Shown: one piece after another, positions 11,301 to 20,000 of the stretch
Numbering within the stretch: position 1 is the stretch's first letter
Layout of the letters: every line of letters starts with the position of its first letter
NCBI GenBank assembly: GCA_963580285.1
Contig: CAUZLF010000208.1
Span: forward strand, 1-64,000
Direction of reading: 5' to 3'
DNA length: 64,000 nt
Source of the DNA: Lucinisca nassula
Lineage: Eukaryota; Mollusca; Bivalvia; Lucinida; Lucinidae
The notes under the pieces: generated by a model
What the model saw: the letters and a program-made list of their open reading frames with translations, nothing else
Told to the model about the DNA's origin: nothing
Database searches by the model: none
Made by a program: the position numbers and the translations under genes

Positions 11301-11453
11301 TTTGACAGAGGTTCAAATTTATTTCTTTCTTCCAGTTCTATAGGTTCGCTGAAGAACGAGTCAGAAAAATTAAAAAACTCGCACTTCGGGCATATCCATG
11401 AACAACTCGAGTTAACCAGTTTGCCATACTCGGCGTCTGAAAGGAAAGCGCAA
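8343..11453 (-). mobile_element. non-LTR retrotransposon (LINE), 5'-truncated
   Basis: The block carries one endonuclease/RT ORF and ends on the minus strand in (TGATTC)n (8343-8366 on the plus strand as repeated GAATCA). Short microsatellite 3' tails of this kind are typical of CR1/L2-related LINEs. It is inserted inside the PLE 3' UTR, which ends at 8342 (ACTGAA) and resumes at about 11454 (ATGGAGCAAAAG). Further family pieces: 35214-35585 and the tail at 36031-36053. Confidence 0.85.
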
Positions 11454-11461
11454 TGGAGCAA
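8423..11461 (-). CDS. LINE ORF2-like polyprotein: endonuclease and reverse transcriptase
   Basis: An open frame of 1012 codons makes the retrotransposition enzyme. Near the N terminus CSWICPKC looks like the C-terminal half of a PHD-type zinc finger. An AP-type endonuclease follows (about 75-310): SININGLRGK, QETKID, GGGV.L, LGDFNF and a terminal SDHD. The reverse transcriptase (about 540-830) shows NYCPVSLTCVL, ILDFEKAFD, SGVPQGTVLGP and the catalytic FADD. The C-terminal part (LGFLRRNLHQCP..., ILEYGS.IWDP, NRAARFV) is typical of CR1/jockey-group LINEs. The listed start is a TTG codon near the junction with the PLE. No ATG is found upstream of the finger, so the protein is 5'-truncated rather than complete. 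No internal stop is seen, so the copy is fairly young. Exact clade not assigned. Confidence 0.88.
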   Translation of the reverse strand: MLHCAFLSDAEYGKLVNSSCSWICPKCEFFNFSDSFFSEPIELEERNKFEPLSKEKGVKSPTTDMRKPNFVKGLKLCSININGLRGKILELLAFLDTHQPHIVAFQETKIDCSIMTSELFPETCEYSVYRKDRNTHGGGVMLLVHRDIPHMPFMELENDSESVWVKVFANKTSHFIASWYRPPNDTVENFQLFKDQLDRIKSQNKGKKLPAVHVLGDFNFREIVWPDRLSKQGTMLSPSEGQVLVDIMNDHGLEQVVDFPPRDRNTLDLILTTLPGQFGDIQSPDKLSDHDIVSGFLKIFIPPIKKPRRKVYLYQKGDYETMRKDALKFAREKYFNGHSDARSVQENFDLIKSFIQASSENHIPSKTSRSVSSIPWITPEIRRKIRRRNKIHAKAKKSGSGKLRAKFENLRREIKNDIKNQHDQYVNNLVGDVKANPRDFYRYINSQKKDRQGIPPLNKRGGNGVAESDSERAEELVGQFNDAFNITEFKEVPLTGRSAPFMENIVVSSAGVIKLLKGLNPSKALGPDELHPRVLKELANELGPVFAHLFQQSLDTGEIPKEWLLANICPLFKKGDRALARNYCPVSLTCVLCKLLEHIVCSNIMAHLDEHKLLSDRQHAFRKRHSCETQLSTVINDWAKILDKGGQVDTFILDFEKAFDTPPHELLKSKLFGYGIGGKTLKWIDSFLCYRKQRVVVNGESSVWAPVLSGVPQGTVLGPLLFSLYINDISTDIDSEIRLFADDCVCYREIRNIDDSLKLQADIDRSGCWARKWGMRFQPVKCNIMQITRKRSNKVEASYTLEGTVLENVNSIKYLGVTITHDLRWNTHISNMCTKANRTLGFLRRNLHQCPQDVKETAYRGLVCPILEYGSCIWDPSGVVLNEEIEKVQNRAARFVTGNYCFETGSMTGILGKLRWESLKKRRRDSRLILLYKGLKGAASIPTDDLVPPARQCRKHHSMTFQTLTARTDIYKESFFPRTIRDWNALPDSIILTAEGAEDCVAKFTSLVRARD

Positions 11462-11830
11462 AAGAAAACCAACAATTAGACTCCGATGGGCCCAACCAGA
11501 GACAAAGAATCAGGTACCAACCAACATTACCTAAAATAGAATTTCAAGTAAGCCTTTACGCTGGAACCTATGGGGCGCCGTTTAACTATTTAATCCGTAT
11601 TTATAGATATCCATAATTATTTATGGATATCAATAAATCGATTTTTATGAATACCATTAATTTAGATCGAAATGTGGATATCCATAATTCGATTTATGGA
11701 TAACTAGAAATACGTTTAAATAGTAAAACGGCGCCCCATAGGAACCGTCATAGCTAACCCACCGGCCTGTAATTAAAGAGGGAAGCAAAGTAATCAACCG
11801 CTAGTGGATGCTTATGAACATAATAAACCC
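11454..11830 (-). mobile_element. PLE piece: end of 3' UTR and RT C-terminal remnant
   Basis: Continuation of the PLE at 7045-8342 after the LINE. GAGCAAAAGAAAACCAACA, AGACTCCGATGGGCCC, then GGAACCGTCATAG and the degraded last codons of the RT ORF (ACCCACCGGC...TTAAAGAGGGAAGC). Interrupted by a MITE at 11569-11740. Confidence 0.75.
11569..11740. mobile_element. 172-bp MITE with GGGGCGCCGTTT ends
   Basis: Terminal inverted repeats of about 25 bp begin TATGGGGCGCCGTTT and end AAACGGCGCCCCATA. The target duplication GGAACC sits at 11563-11568 and 11741-11746. Other PLE copies carry a single GGAACCGTCATAG here (for example about 57215), an empty-site control. The interior is built of GATATCCAT/ATGGATATC palindromes. 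Confidence 0.88.
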
Positions 11831-12050
11831 TTTTTGTACCAAATGGAATCTTCCTCCTTATATATAGCATGAGTCCATTTCAAAATTTAGGGGTGCCAAG
11901 TTGTGTTTTCTTCAAAATTTATTAGGAAAAGGGCTGAACTTTTTGCAAACAGTGAAGGCCCTGATCAGACGCCGCGTTCTGCGGCGACTGATCTAGGCCT
12001 ATACTGTTTGCCAGGGTACCCGTTTTGGGGTTTCTGGTACTAAATGGGTT
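11831..12050. other. no gene seen
   Basis: Unremarkable AT-rich sequence between the PLE remnant and the nested SINEs. Confidence 0.4.
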
Positions 12051-12062
12051 AAACAACCGTAC

Positions 12063-12522
12063 GGGCATCCGTGGCCTAGAGGATAAGAGCGCTGGCTCTT
12101 GATCATTTTTTTTTGTTTTACGGCCCTTTCAAGATTATTTCACTCATATCGAGCCGATCGTTAATCAGAGGTGGGCGAAAACCGGAGTACCCGGAGAAAA
12201 ACCACCTGACCTTCCGTTGCAGAACTTGGCGTCTCACATGTGACCCGAGCGAGGCTCGAACCATAGCGGCGAGAGACCTAATGATCAAGAGTCAGCGCTC
12301 TTAACCACTAGGCCACGGAGGCCCGTCGGCTCTTGATCATATGGTCTCTCACTGCTGTGGTTCCGGCCTTGTTTTGGTCACATGTGAGACACCAAGTTCT
12401 GCAACGGAAGGTCAGCTGGTTTTTCTCTTACTCCTCTGATTAACAATCGGCTCGATATGAGTGAAATACTCTTGATAGGGCCGTAAAACCAAAACAATAC
12501 AAAACAAAATAAATAAATAAAT
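12063..12522 (+). mobile_element. SINE family A, outer copy of a nested pair
   Basis: Starts GGGCATCCGTGGCCTAGAGG, is interrupted at 12107-12327, and ends in an A-rich (AAAT)n tail. It has its own 12-bp duplication AAACAACCGTAC at 12051-12062 and 12523-12534. Confidence 0.88.
12107..12327 (-). mobile_element. SINE family A, inner copy inserted in another SINE
   Basis: A complete reverse-oriented family A SINE with its T-run at 12107. Flanked by the 13-bp duplication GGCTCTTGATCAT (12094-12106 and 12328-12340), a piece of the outer SINE. Confidence 0.92.
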
Positions 12523-12574
12523 AAACAACCGTACAATCGTTCAAAATCTCTGAGCTGCATATATCAAACCAAAA

Positions 12575-13171
12575 CTAAACAAAACAATGTGTACACTGTC
12601 CCTGTATCGTTGGCGTGACAATTTTGTCTCCTCGAAACAAAGCTATCAAAATCTCCCTCCAGCTTATGCCAGCTTCAGCTACATTCCGAAGAGTGGTCAG
12701 TATATCGCCTTCCCCTGTGCTGCAACCATATAAAGCCATGACGCTTGCTGCCAGAGCTGCAATTCCAAGCCAAATTCCTGGGAACCTAAAGATCATAAAG
12801 GGGGCCAGGGCCACTAAGGCGACCAGGGCGACCAAGGCCACTAAGGCGACAAGGGCTAGGATTCCTGTAAATAAAACAGCTTCTATACCATCAAGGCACT
12901 TAAAAATACACCAAAATTCGGCTTCAGTTATCTTCTCAGGCAGAAATTCTTGAAGCGCTTTGTTCTTTTTTGTTTCAGCGTAATTAGCGAGTTTCTGTTT
13001 AAGACTCCTCAGCAGAGCGCGTTGTCCTATGCTCAAGTCCAGTTCTTTAATATCGCCTTCGTTCAGAGCTAAAAGAGTCTTTGTATCTGTAATTCCGGCT
13101 TTCGTTAAAATTAAAATGCTGTATTCTTCCATACCATGTTTTCTGAGCAGATATCTAAATGATGGCGTCAT
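12575..13171 (-). CDS. SAM-domain protein with membrane segment, single exon
   Basis: From the ATG at 13171 the exon encodes 198 residues. Residues about 1-60 look like a SAM domain: a five-helix pattern with LLRKHGMEEYSILILTKAGI, LLALNEGDIKELDL and RALLRSLKQKL. SAM domains usually mediate protein-protein contacts. A polar linker (about 60-95) is followed by a hydrophobic segment containing four to five tandem LVA units, then a second hydrophobic stretch (IWLGIAALAASVMALYGC) and a short C-terminal helix region. An excellent 3' splice site (TTTATCTTTTCAG) lies just upstream at about 13177-13190, so a 5' UTR intron is likely. This is the best host-gene candidate in the window. Its role is unknown; a membrane-anchored signalling adaptor is only a guess. 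Confidence 0.6.
   Translation of the reverse strand: MTPSFRYLLRKHGMEEYSILILTKAGITDTKTLLALNEGDIKELDLSIGQRALLRSLKQKLANYAETKKNKALQEFLPEKITEAEFWCIFKCLDGIEAVLFTGILALVALVALVALVALVALAPFMIFRFPGIWLGIAALAASVMALYGCSTGEGDILTTLRNVAEAGISWREILIALFRGDKIVTPTIQGQCTHCFV
12806..12857. repeat. coding minisatellite (GCGACCAGG/GCCACTAAG)n
   Basis: About five imperfect nine-base units read on the minus strand as repeated Leu-Val-Ala inside the predicted membrane segment of the SAM-domain exon. Nine-base steps preserve frame. Confidence 0.75.
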
Positions 13172-13175
13172 ATTG

Positions 13176-13190
13176 CCTGAAAAGATAAAG
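13176..13190 (-). promoter_or_regulatory. predicted 3' splice site of the SAM-domain exon
   Basis: On the minus strand a pyrimidine-rich tract ends in TTTTCAG, followed by GCAAT and the ATG at 13171. Matches the metazoan acceptor consensus. No donor was identified. Confidence 0.5.
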
Positions 13191-13297
13191 AAAAAGCGGT
13201 AAGGCAAATGAATACATGCTATATTGATTCGCCATTTTGCAAGGATGACAAAGTGCCAGATTTCTGGTTTGCTTTTGTTTGAGCTTAGCTAATCTGA

Positions 13298-13298
<1 letters not shown>

Positions 13299-13361
<63 letters not shown>
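13299..13361. repeat. (CA)n microsatellite
   Basis: Long uninterrupted CA/TG dinucleotide run with one AAAC break. ORFs through it are artefacts. Confidence 0.95.
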
Positions 13362-13362
<1 letters not shown>

Positions 13363-13387
13363 TTGCTCATGAGAAGCAAACTAAAAG

Positions 13388-13770
13388 TGAAGGCAATAAT
13401 CAAGAATCGATACAATTACCCCACATTTCCCATCAGAGACAGCAAAGAGAAACAAGAATATGCAATAACTTAGCCCTAATGAAAACATCACAAAGTCATA
13501 CAGAAAGCCAAAAAGACTGTTACTTTCTCGTAAAATGGCCAAATGCCTTTCCAAAGTAACACACACATGCAAAGACGAACCATAACAAAAATAATACTCG
13601 ACAGAAGAACCGCACTGGAACGGTCAGTAAAAAGTATTAACGTGGCCCGGGAAGGGTGCGTGTGTGTGGTGTGTGTGTGTGTGTGTGTGTGGGGGGGGGA
13701 TGGGGGGACTCAAATTGCTTTTATGTGGCAAATCCTGATACAAAACATTTCTGAACGAGTTACCTCTAGA
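13388..13770 (-). mobile_element. diverged PLE 3'-UTR copy with (TG)n and G-tract expansion
   Basis: Landmarks GGCAATAATCAAGAATCGAT, AAAATGGCCAAATG, GAAGAACCGC, GGAACGGTCAGT and then TGTGGC.AATCCT identify an old copy. A (GT)n run (about 13655-13690) and nine G lie where other copies have CCACTGGGGGGC. Confidence 0.65.
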
Positions 13771-14049
13771 GAAATTGAATACATTTCCCTTTCTTATCCT
13801 TTAAAATCGACGAATGTTTTAGTCTTGACGGCAAGTACACTGCTGTTGGTTAATGATGATGAAACAATGATTCAGAAAGATGAGTAACTTTATCTGCAAC
13901 ATGTTGATGGCAAACATTGGCAACCAGTTCACAAATCACGGCCTGTAACCTGTTAAGGAAGAATTTGCATAAATGTTTGAGAAACCGACATCTTTACGTC
14001 AGAATTTTTCAAATGTCACAGACATGCGCAAATCAGTCACCTTTTCCTG

Positions 14050-15100
14050 TCAGTAATGTGTATGACCACCTCGAGCAGCACACCACTCCTGGCATCGCCG
14101 AGGCATGCTACGAACCAAATTTTGAACAGTTTGTACAGCTTGTGTTTCACACTCATGTGTAAGGATGTTTGTGGGTTTTTCAATAGTCATTGGTGGATAA
14201 TCGCCCTGTGAGATACGTCTGTAAAGAATGTCCCACACATGTTCTATTGGGTTTAAGTCAGGAGAACGTTCCGGCAAGTCCATTATTTCAAAAGTATCAC
14301 GATTAAGGTAACCCATGCATTCTAGCAGTATGGGGGCGCGCATCAGATTGAAATTGTCACATATTTCCCCAGTGAAAGGCCTCACAATTGGATCGAGAAT
14401 TTCCGCTCCATACCGTAATGCAGTCATTGTACCTCCGTCTATCACGTACATGTCCGTTCGGCCTTCATAAGAAATTCCACCCAATACCATCTCTTACCCC
14501 CCCCCCCCCAATCCTCCATATTTGTCTGTTTCCACAATGTTGCAGTCCTCGTATCGTTCTCCGGGTCATCTCCAGACTCGAACACGTCGATCACATGCAC
14601 TCAGGTGAAATCTGCTTTCATCCGTGCACAGAACTGTACGCCAGTCTTGCAATCGTCAGTCCTGATGTTCTTGGGCAAACTCATATCGCCGTGCACGATG
14701 TTGCCTGGCGAGAATAGGCCCTCTTGCCCGACTTCTGGCCCCTAGATCACCTTCATGTTGTTTGATAGGATATCCTTTGACAATTGCATGCTGGACTTCT
14801 GGCCGTGTACTGCCGATTTCGTAGGGCTAGATTTCGAAGCTATTGACATTCCCTTTGTGATGTCATTCGGTGTCGGCCTTGCCCTTCTCGTCTAGTAAAC
14901 TCGCCCGTCTCCTGGTAGCGTCTCCATAGACTGGCAACAACACTTCTCGATACATCAAAGCGTTCAGCAACGATCCTTTTGGTGTAACCACTTTCAAGCA
15001 AAGCGACAGCTAGAGCGACCTCAACTTCGTTCAAGAACCGCCTAACACCATATGAAGTCACTATGAAGCCCAAAATAATGCATAACCAAAGGATTGGCAT
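14050..15100 (-). pseudogene. Tc1/mariner-type transposase, degenerate
   Basis: Two frames survive. The N-terminal part (15100-14840) has a helix-turn-helix pattern (ALLESGYTKRIVAERFDVSR, VVASLWRRYQETG). The C-terminal part (14490-14050) has MVLGGISYEGRTD and the conserved PERSPDLNPIEHVWDIL, which carries the last acidic residues of the DDE catalytic set. Between them (14490-14840) residues of the family can be followed in several frames, so there are frameshifts and the protein is inactive. The family cuts and pastes DNA at TA. Terminal repeats were not found. Confidence 0.8.
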
Positions 15101-15239
15101 ATTTCTGACCCAAACTCAAATTTTGAACAGATCACCCCAAATCCGAATTTCAGCTGTTTTATAGGGTATCCATGCTGTAGCCCACTTTCATTCTGATACC
15201 AGTAGTAGAAGTTTTGTTTGGTATCAAAGATAAGCATAT

Positions 15240-15282
15240 ACATAAAACATTACAAACATGTAGCTAAGCATACATGTACATA
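15240..15282. repeat. left copy of a 42-bp duplication flanking the MITE
   Basis: ATAAAACATTACAAACATGT through ATACATGTACATA recurs at 15557-15600 with one or two differences. Confidence 0.8.
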
Positions 15283-15554
15283 CAGTAGAACTTCGATGGC
15301 TCGAACACCGATGGCTCGTTTACCATGGATGAGTCGAACCCATTCTTGATCCCCTAGGAAAATCCTCGACATAAGAAATATCGGGGGGATAGTTTAGAAG
15401 ATTTTCGTCTTTTATCTTGCAAGATAAAACACCGAAAAGATATCCAAAAGTATATCGTATACATCCTGGCAGTCTCCCTCAGTGGCTCGAACTACCCCTG
15501 TCTTGAACAGATTTTCGAGGTCCCAAAGGTGTTCGAGCCAATGAAGTTCGACTG
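15283..15554. mobile_element. pogo/Tc1-like MITE
   Basis: Ends CAGTAGAACTTCGATGGCTC and its partner GAGCCAATGAAGTTCGACTG are inverted repeats of about 27 bp flanked by TA (15281-15282 and 15555-15556). CAGT.GAACTTCG with TA duplication is the pattern of pogo-related elements. The interior has a further CTTGCAAGATAA-type palindrome and no ORF. Confidence 0.85.
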
Positions 15555-15556
15555 TA

Positions 15557-15600
15557 TATAAAACAATACAAACATGTAGCTAAGCATACATGTACATAAA
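15557..15600. repeat. right copy of the 42-bp duplication
   Basis: Matches 15240-15282. The Gmr1-type LTR begins immediately after it. Confidence 0.8.
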
Positions 15601-16893
15601 TGTTACATGTGGGTTTACGGCGTCCCGCAAACCCCCATGCTGACAAGACAACCGAGCGTGATCTCTGACAGGTGTACGGGCAGCTGTGGGGTAAGGCACA
15701 AGAAAGATGTTAAATGAATGACATGAATTATTTACAGTATCTACATACAACACTTACTAACACAAAACATCACAATTTGTTGCTTCTGTAGCCAACTCAC
15801 GACGTCCGCTCCGAAGGCAAAACACTGTTCTGTGCTCGGAACGGGTGACGTGAATACCTACAGAAGCAAACAACAAAAACAACAACAAAAATAAAAAAAG
15901 AAACAACACAAGACGCGACTGGCCAGTTTATAACTTAGGGTGAATCCCCCACTCGCGTGAAACTTCCTCTCGCGAACTAGTAGAACTAGTCTATCAACAT
16001 AGTTGATAATCCTAGGTTTAACGATCACGTTTGCCGATCAGGGGTTTAGTGATCGTCCAAATAACCTGCAGGTAAGTTGACCTCTTCCATGGTCTCACAT
16101 TTGTTTACAACGAACAATGATTTAGAAGATTCTGCGTCTCACATTTGTTTACAACGAACAATGATTTAGAAGATTCTGCTTCTATCCTGGTAGGCGCTGA
16201 TTACGGCGGTCTGTCCGCCCTTGCTGGACCCTAACGCCTAGCGTCGTACCAGTACCTGCTGCTATGAAGCAGGGAGCAGCAGGTCACACATTGTTATGCC
16301 TTTCAATATACTTTCTATTTCCCCGTCACAATGTTGTGTTCACTCTTACAACTTGACCTGCTGCTAAAGTGTCCGCCTTTTTCAGGGTTTATATATCTAT
16401 GAATACTACCGGAAAATCATGCCTACTCTTATTACCTTGCTCAATCCGTGGCGAGGTGGAGATACCGGCCACAAACAAAGCCAGATAGCAAAAATCGAGT
16501 AGATAATGGATTTGCGTTCAAATAGTATATTTCCCATAGGAAAAATTGATGAAACGACCCTATAATCAATGACATGACTCCTGTCAAAACGAACACCCAC
16601 ACAACACGTGACGGGAATAAAAATCATATATGGCACAATTTGGCGGTTGGCGATTTTTAGGCAAATTCTATAGGACTCGGCCTTTTAGCGGCCCCCTGTA
16701 TTGTAAAAACAGCTCTCTATAAACCACTCATGCATACATCGTATGATATGTGCATGACTTGTTCATGGAGCCGCACAGTTTGCGTACCATATTTCACCTA
16801 AAATATTTCACTCGCACCGCCCTACCATATATCTACTAAAATAATTTAGATGTGCATAAGCACCAGAGAGGTTTCCTATTCCATCTCGTAACA
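15601..16893 (-). repeat. 3' LTR of the Gmr1-type element
   Basis: 1293 bp with short inverted ends TGTTAC/GTAACA. Contains a tandem pair CACATTTGTTTACAACGAAC (about 16099 and 16141). Nearly identical to 22395-23687. Confidence 0.95.
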
Positions 16894-16915
16894 AATGTTT
16901 CCCCTTTTGGAGAAA
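16894..16915 (-). other. polypurine tract of the Gmr1-type element
   Basis: On the minus strand AAAAGGGGAAACATTT abuts the 3' LTR. Expected to prime plus-strand DNA synthesis. Confidence 0.7.
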
Positions 16916-17011
16916 AAAACAATCAGAAATGTTTTTTCTTTGTGTATAGAGATGGAATAGGATGCACCTATCTAAACAAGACAGCTATTTACACAACAAC
17001 CGTGCGAAGAA

Positions 17012-20000
17012 TTACCTACTAAGGTAGTCTGCCCCCAAATTTTCTTGGCCCCGAATTGCAACAATCCGAAATCTATACGGCTGTAGTTTCATTGCCCAAC
17101 GCATAATTCGAGGATTGAGAACTTTTGCTGTTTGCATATAAGACAAGGGCTTGTGGTCAGTCTCAAGCAGGAATTCTACTCCGTAAAGATACTTGCGAAA
17201 TTTCTCAACACCCCAGATAATAGCCAAACATTCCTTCTCTATTACAGAATAGTTTTTCTCACGAGGCAAAAGTTTCTTGCTGGCATAAGCAATGGGAAGT
17301 CGTCCTTCCCCTTCAAACTCTTGGAGCAAAACGGCTCCTATACCAACATCAGAAGCGTCCGTCCGGAGTATGAACGGATTCCCATCATGAAAGATAGGAA
17401 GACGAAGAATAGGACTAGACGTGAGTCTATTCTTCAGGGTCTGAAAAGCCTTTTCATGATGGTCCTGCCAGTCTGTGATCTTGTTTGGTCTACTTTTCTT
17501 AGTTAAATCTGTCAAAGGGGAAGCGATAGATGAGAAATTTGGAATGAAACGGCGGTAGAAACCAGCCAACCCAAGAAATGACTTTATTTGTCTCTTAGTA
17601 GAAGGTCGAGGAGCATCCTTTATAGCTTGTATCTTGTCTTCTTGCGGTCTAACTGACTGAGCAGCTACACTGTGACCAAGACATTCGATACTGCTATACC
17701 CAATCATACACTTGGAAGGTTTTGCCGTCAACTTGGCTGTCCTAAGTCTATCCAAAACTTCACGTAATGACGTCAAGTGGTCTTTCCAAGTTTCGGTAAA
17801 GATCCACATATCATCGACGAAGCTATCAACGTTAGAAAGTTCGGACAGAATCTTTCTCATCAACCTGCAAAATGTTGCTCCTGAGTTTACCAAACCGAAG
17901 GGCATAGTTTTGAATTGAAACAAGCCTTTGGGGGTTTCGAACGCAGTTAGGGGTTTTGCCTTAGACGTCATTTTTACCTGCCAATAACCTTTTGACAAAT
18001 CTAATTTGCTAAAGTATTTGTGCCCCGACATTCTATTTATAACCTCCTCCATATTTGGCATTGGTTCTGCATCGAACTCCGTCACCTTATTAAGTTTACG
18101 GAAGTCAATGCAGAACCGCATCGAACCATCTTTTTTAGGGACAAGTACTACAGGGGATGAGTATGGAGATATTGATGGCTCAATAACTCCTAAATCTAAC
18201 ATATCCTGAATTTCCTTTTCCATTACATCCCGTACTTTATATGGTATGGCATAACCTTTTGACCTCACTGGTTCCGTCGTCAGCAACTTTATGTCGTGTT
18301 CTATTTGGTCAGTTCGTCCTGGTACACTGGACAGTACGTCCGGGTATTCTTTAACCAACGTCTCTATTTCTTTACGCTGATCCTGCGTTAACATTTCTGA
18401 AATATTGACGTCCTTAAACGTCTCTGGTTGCTTTGCAGTAGGAAAAGCGCAATCTTCCAATGAGAATTCGTCAACGTCATCATTTTCAGTTGACGGAGTG
18501 GACTCTACAGAAAGCAAGCAATGTGACGTCACATTTTGACGTTCCACATATTGCTTCAGTATGTTAGCGTGATATGTGTTAACATTTCCATTGACGTCAA
18601 TCTTATAATCCATTCTGTTCACTACCTCAACCACTTCATAAGGACCTTTCCATTGAAGCAATAATTTATTACTGTCTGTCGGTAGTAACAACAGCACTTT
18701 ATCGCCGACGTCAAATTTACGCGACCTCGCTCCTTTATCATAATAAGCTTTCTGCTTAATCTGAACCTTCTTTAAATTATCACGCGCTAATTTGCATGTC
18801 TGCTCTAACCCTTCCCTAAGCTCAATAACGTATTGATACGTCGAAAGAACTTGCTCATCGCGTACCTCTTCAGCCCATAATTCTCTTAATATTGCCATTG
18901 GACCTCTGACGTTACGTCCATATAACAACTCAAAAGGGGAGTATCCTAAAGACTCTTGTGGGACTTCCCTTACCGCAAATAATAAAGCTGGAAGATATTT
19001 ATCCCAATCTTTTGGACGTTCAGCACACATGCGACGTAACATCTGCTTTAACGTAGCGTGGAAACGCTCTATCAGTCCGTTGCAAATTGGGTGTCTCGGA
19101 CTACACGTTAACTGTTGAAGAGAAAGAAGTCTGCTGACTTCCTTCATTACCTCAGCAGTAAACTGTGATCCACAATCAGTCAACATTTCATCAGGAATGC
19201 CAACCCTACTAAACATTTCAATAAGCGCTTCCGCGACGCGTTCCGTCTCAATACTCGGTAAAGCTATCGCCTCTGGATACCTTGTCGCATAATCTATCAT
19301 GGTTAAAATATACCGAGATTTCCTATCAGATCGAGGCTCAATTGGACCAACTATGTCCACTGCCACCCTCTTAAATGGCGTATCAATCAATGGCATTTTT
19401 CCTAGAGGTACTTTAGTGACCCGACCTTTCTGAATAGTTCTCTGACAAATATCACAAGATTTACAAAATCTAGCGACATCACCGCAAATACCGGGCCAGT
19501 AAAACTCAGTTACAACTCTATCCAATGTCTTCCTAATACCCATATGTCCAGACATAAGCGTTTCATGAGCCAGTTTCAACACCTTTCCTCGGAAACTTTG
19601 AGGGACCACAAGTTGGAAAGAGACTTTGTTACCCTTGGTGAACTCCCTATATGCCAAACCTTTTTTCTCAATAAACCTAGTTTCACCTCGGTTTAAACCA
19701 CGACTCACAGTCTTGTTCCCAGATACAACCCTTTTCCTGATGTTTTCCAAAGTTGGATCATCAACCTGAGCTTGCTTGAAAGCCTCCTTGTCATCGTTAA
19801 TGATCTGATCGGGAACCTTAAGTTTTCTGTAAGGCTTCTCATCCTGCCTAGTTTGAGACCTAGTTACAGCCGCAGCTGAGAAATGAGACATATCAGGAAG
19901 TTTTGATCCATCAATGTTACCGATAACCAAATCGTACAACGTATCATCCATACACAAAGCTTCAGTTTTCCCAGTGAAAAAAGGACAATCAATGTCAATC

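Noticed and set aside
13155..13473. ORFs rich in Cys-Val or Thr-His
   Set aside because: They read through the (CA)n microsatellite.
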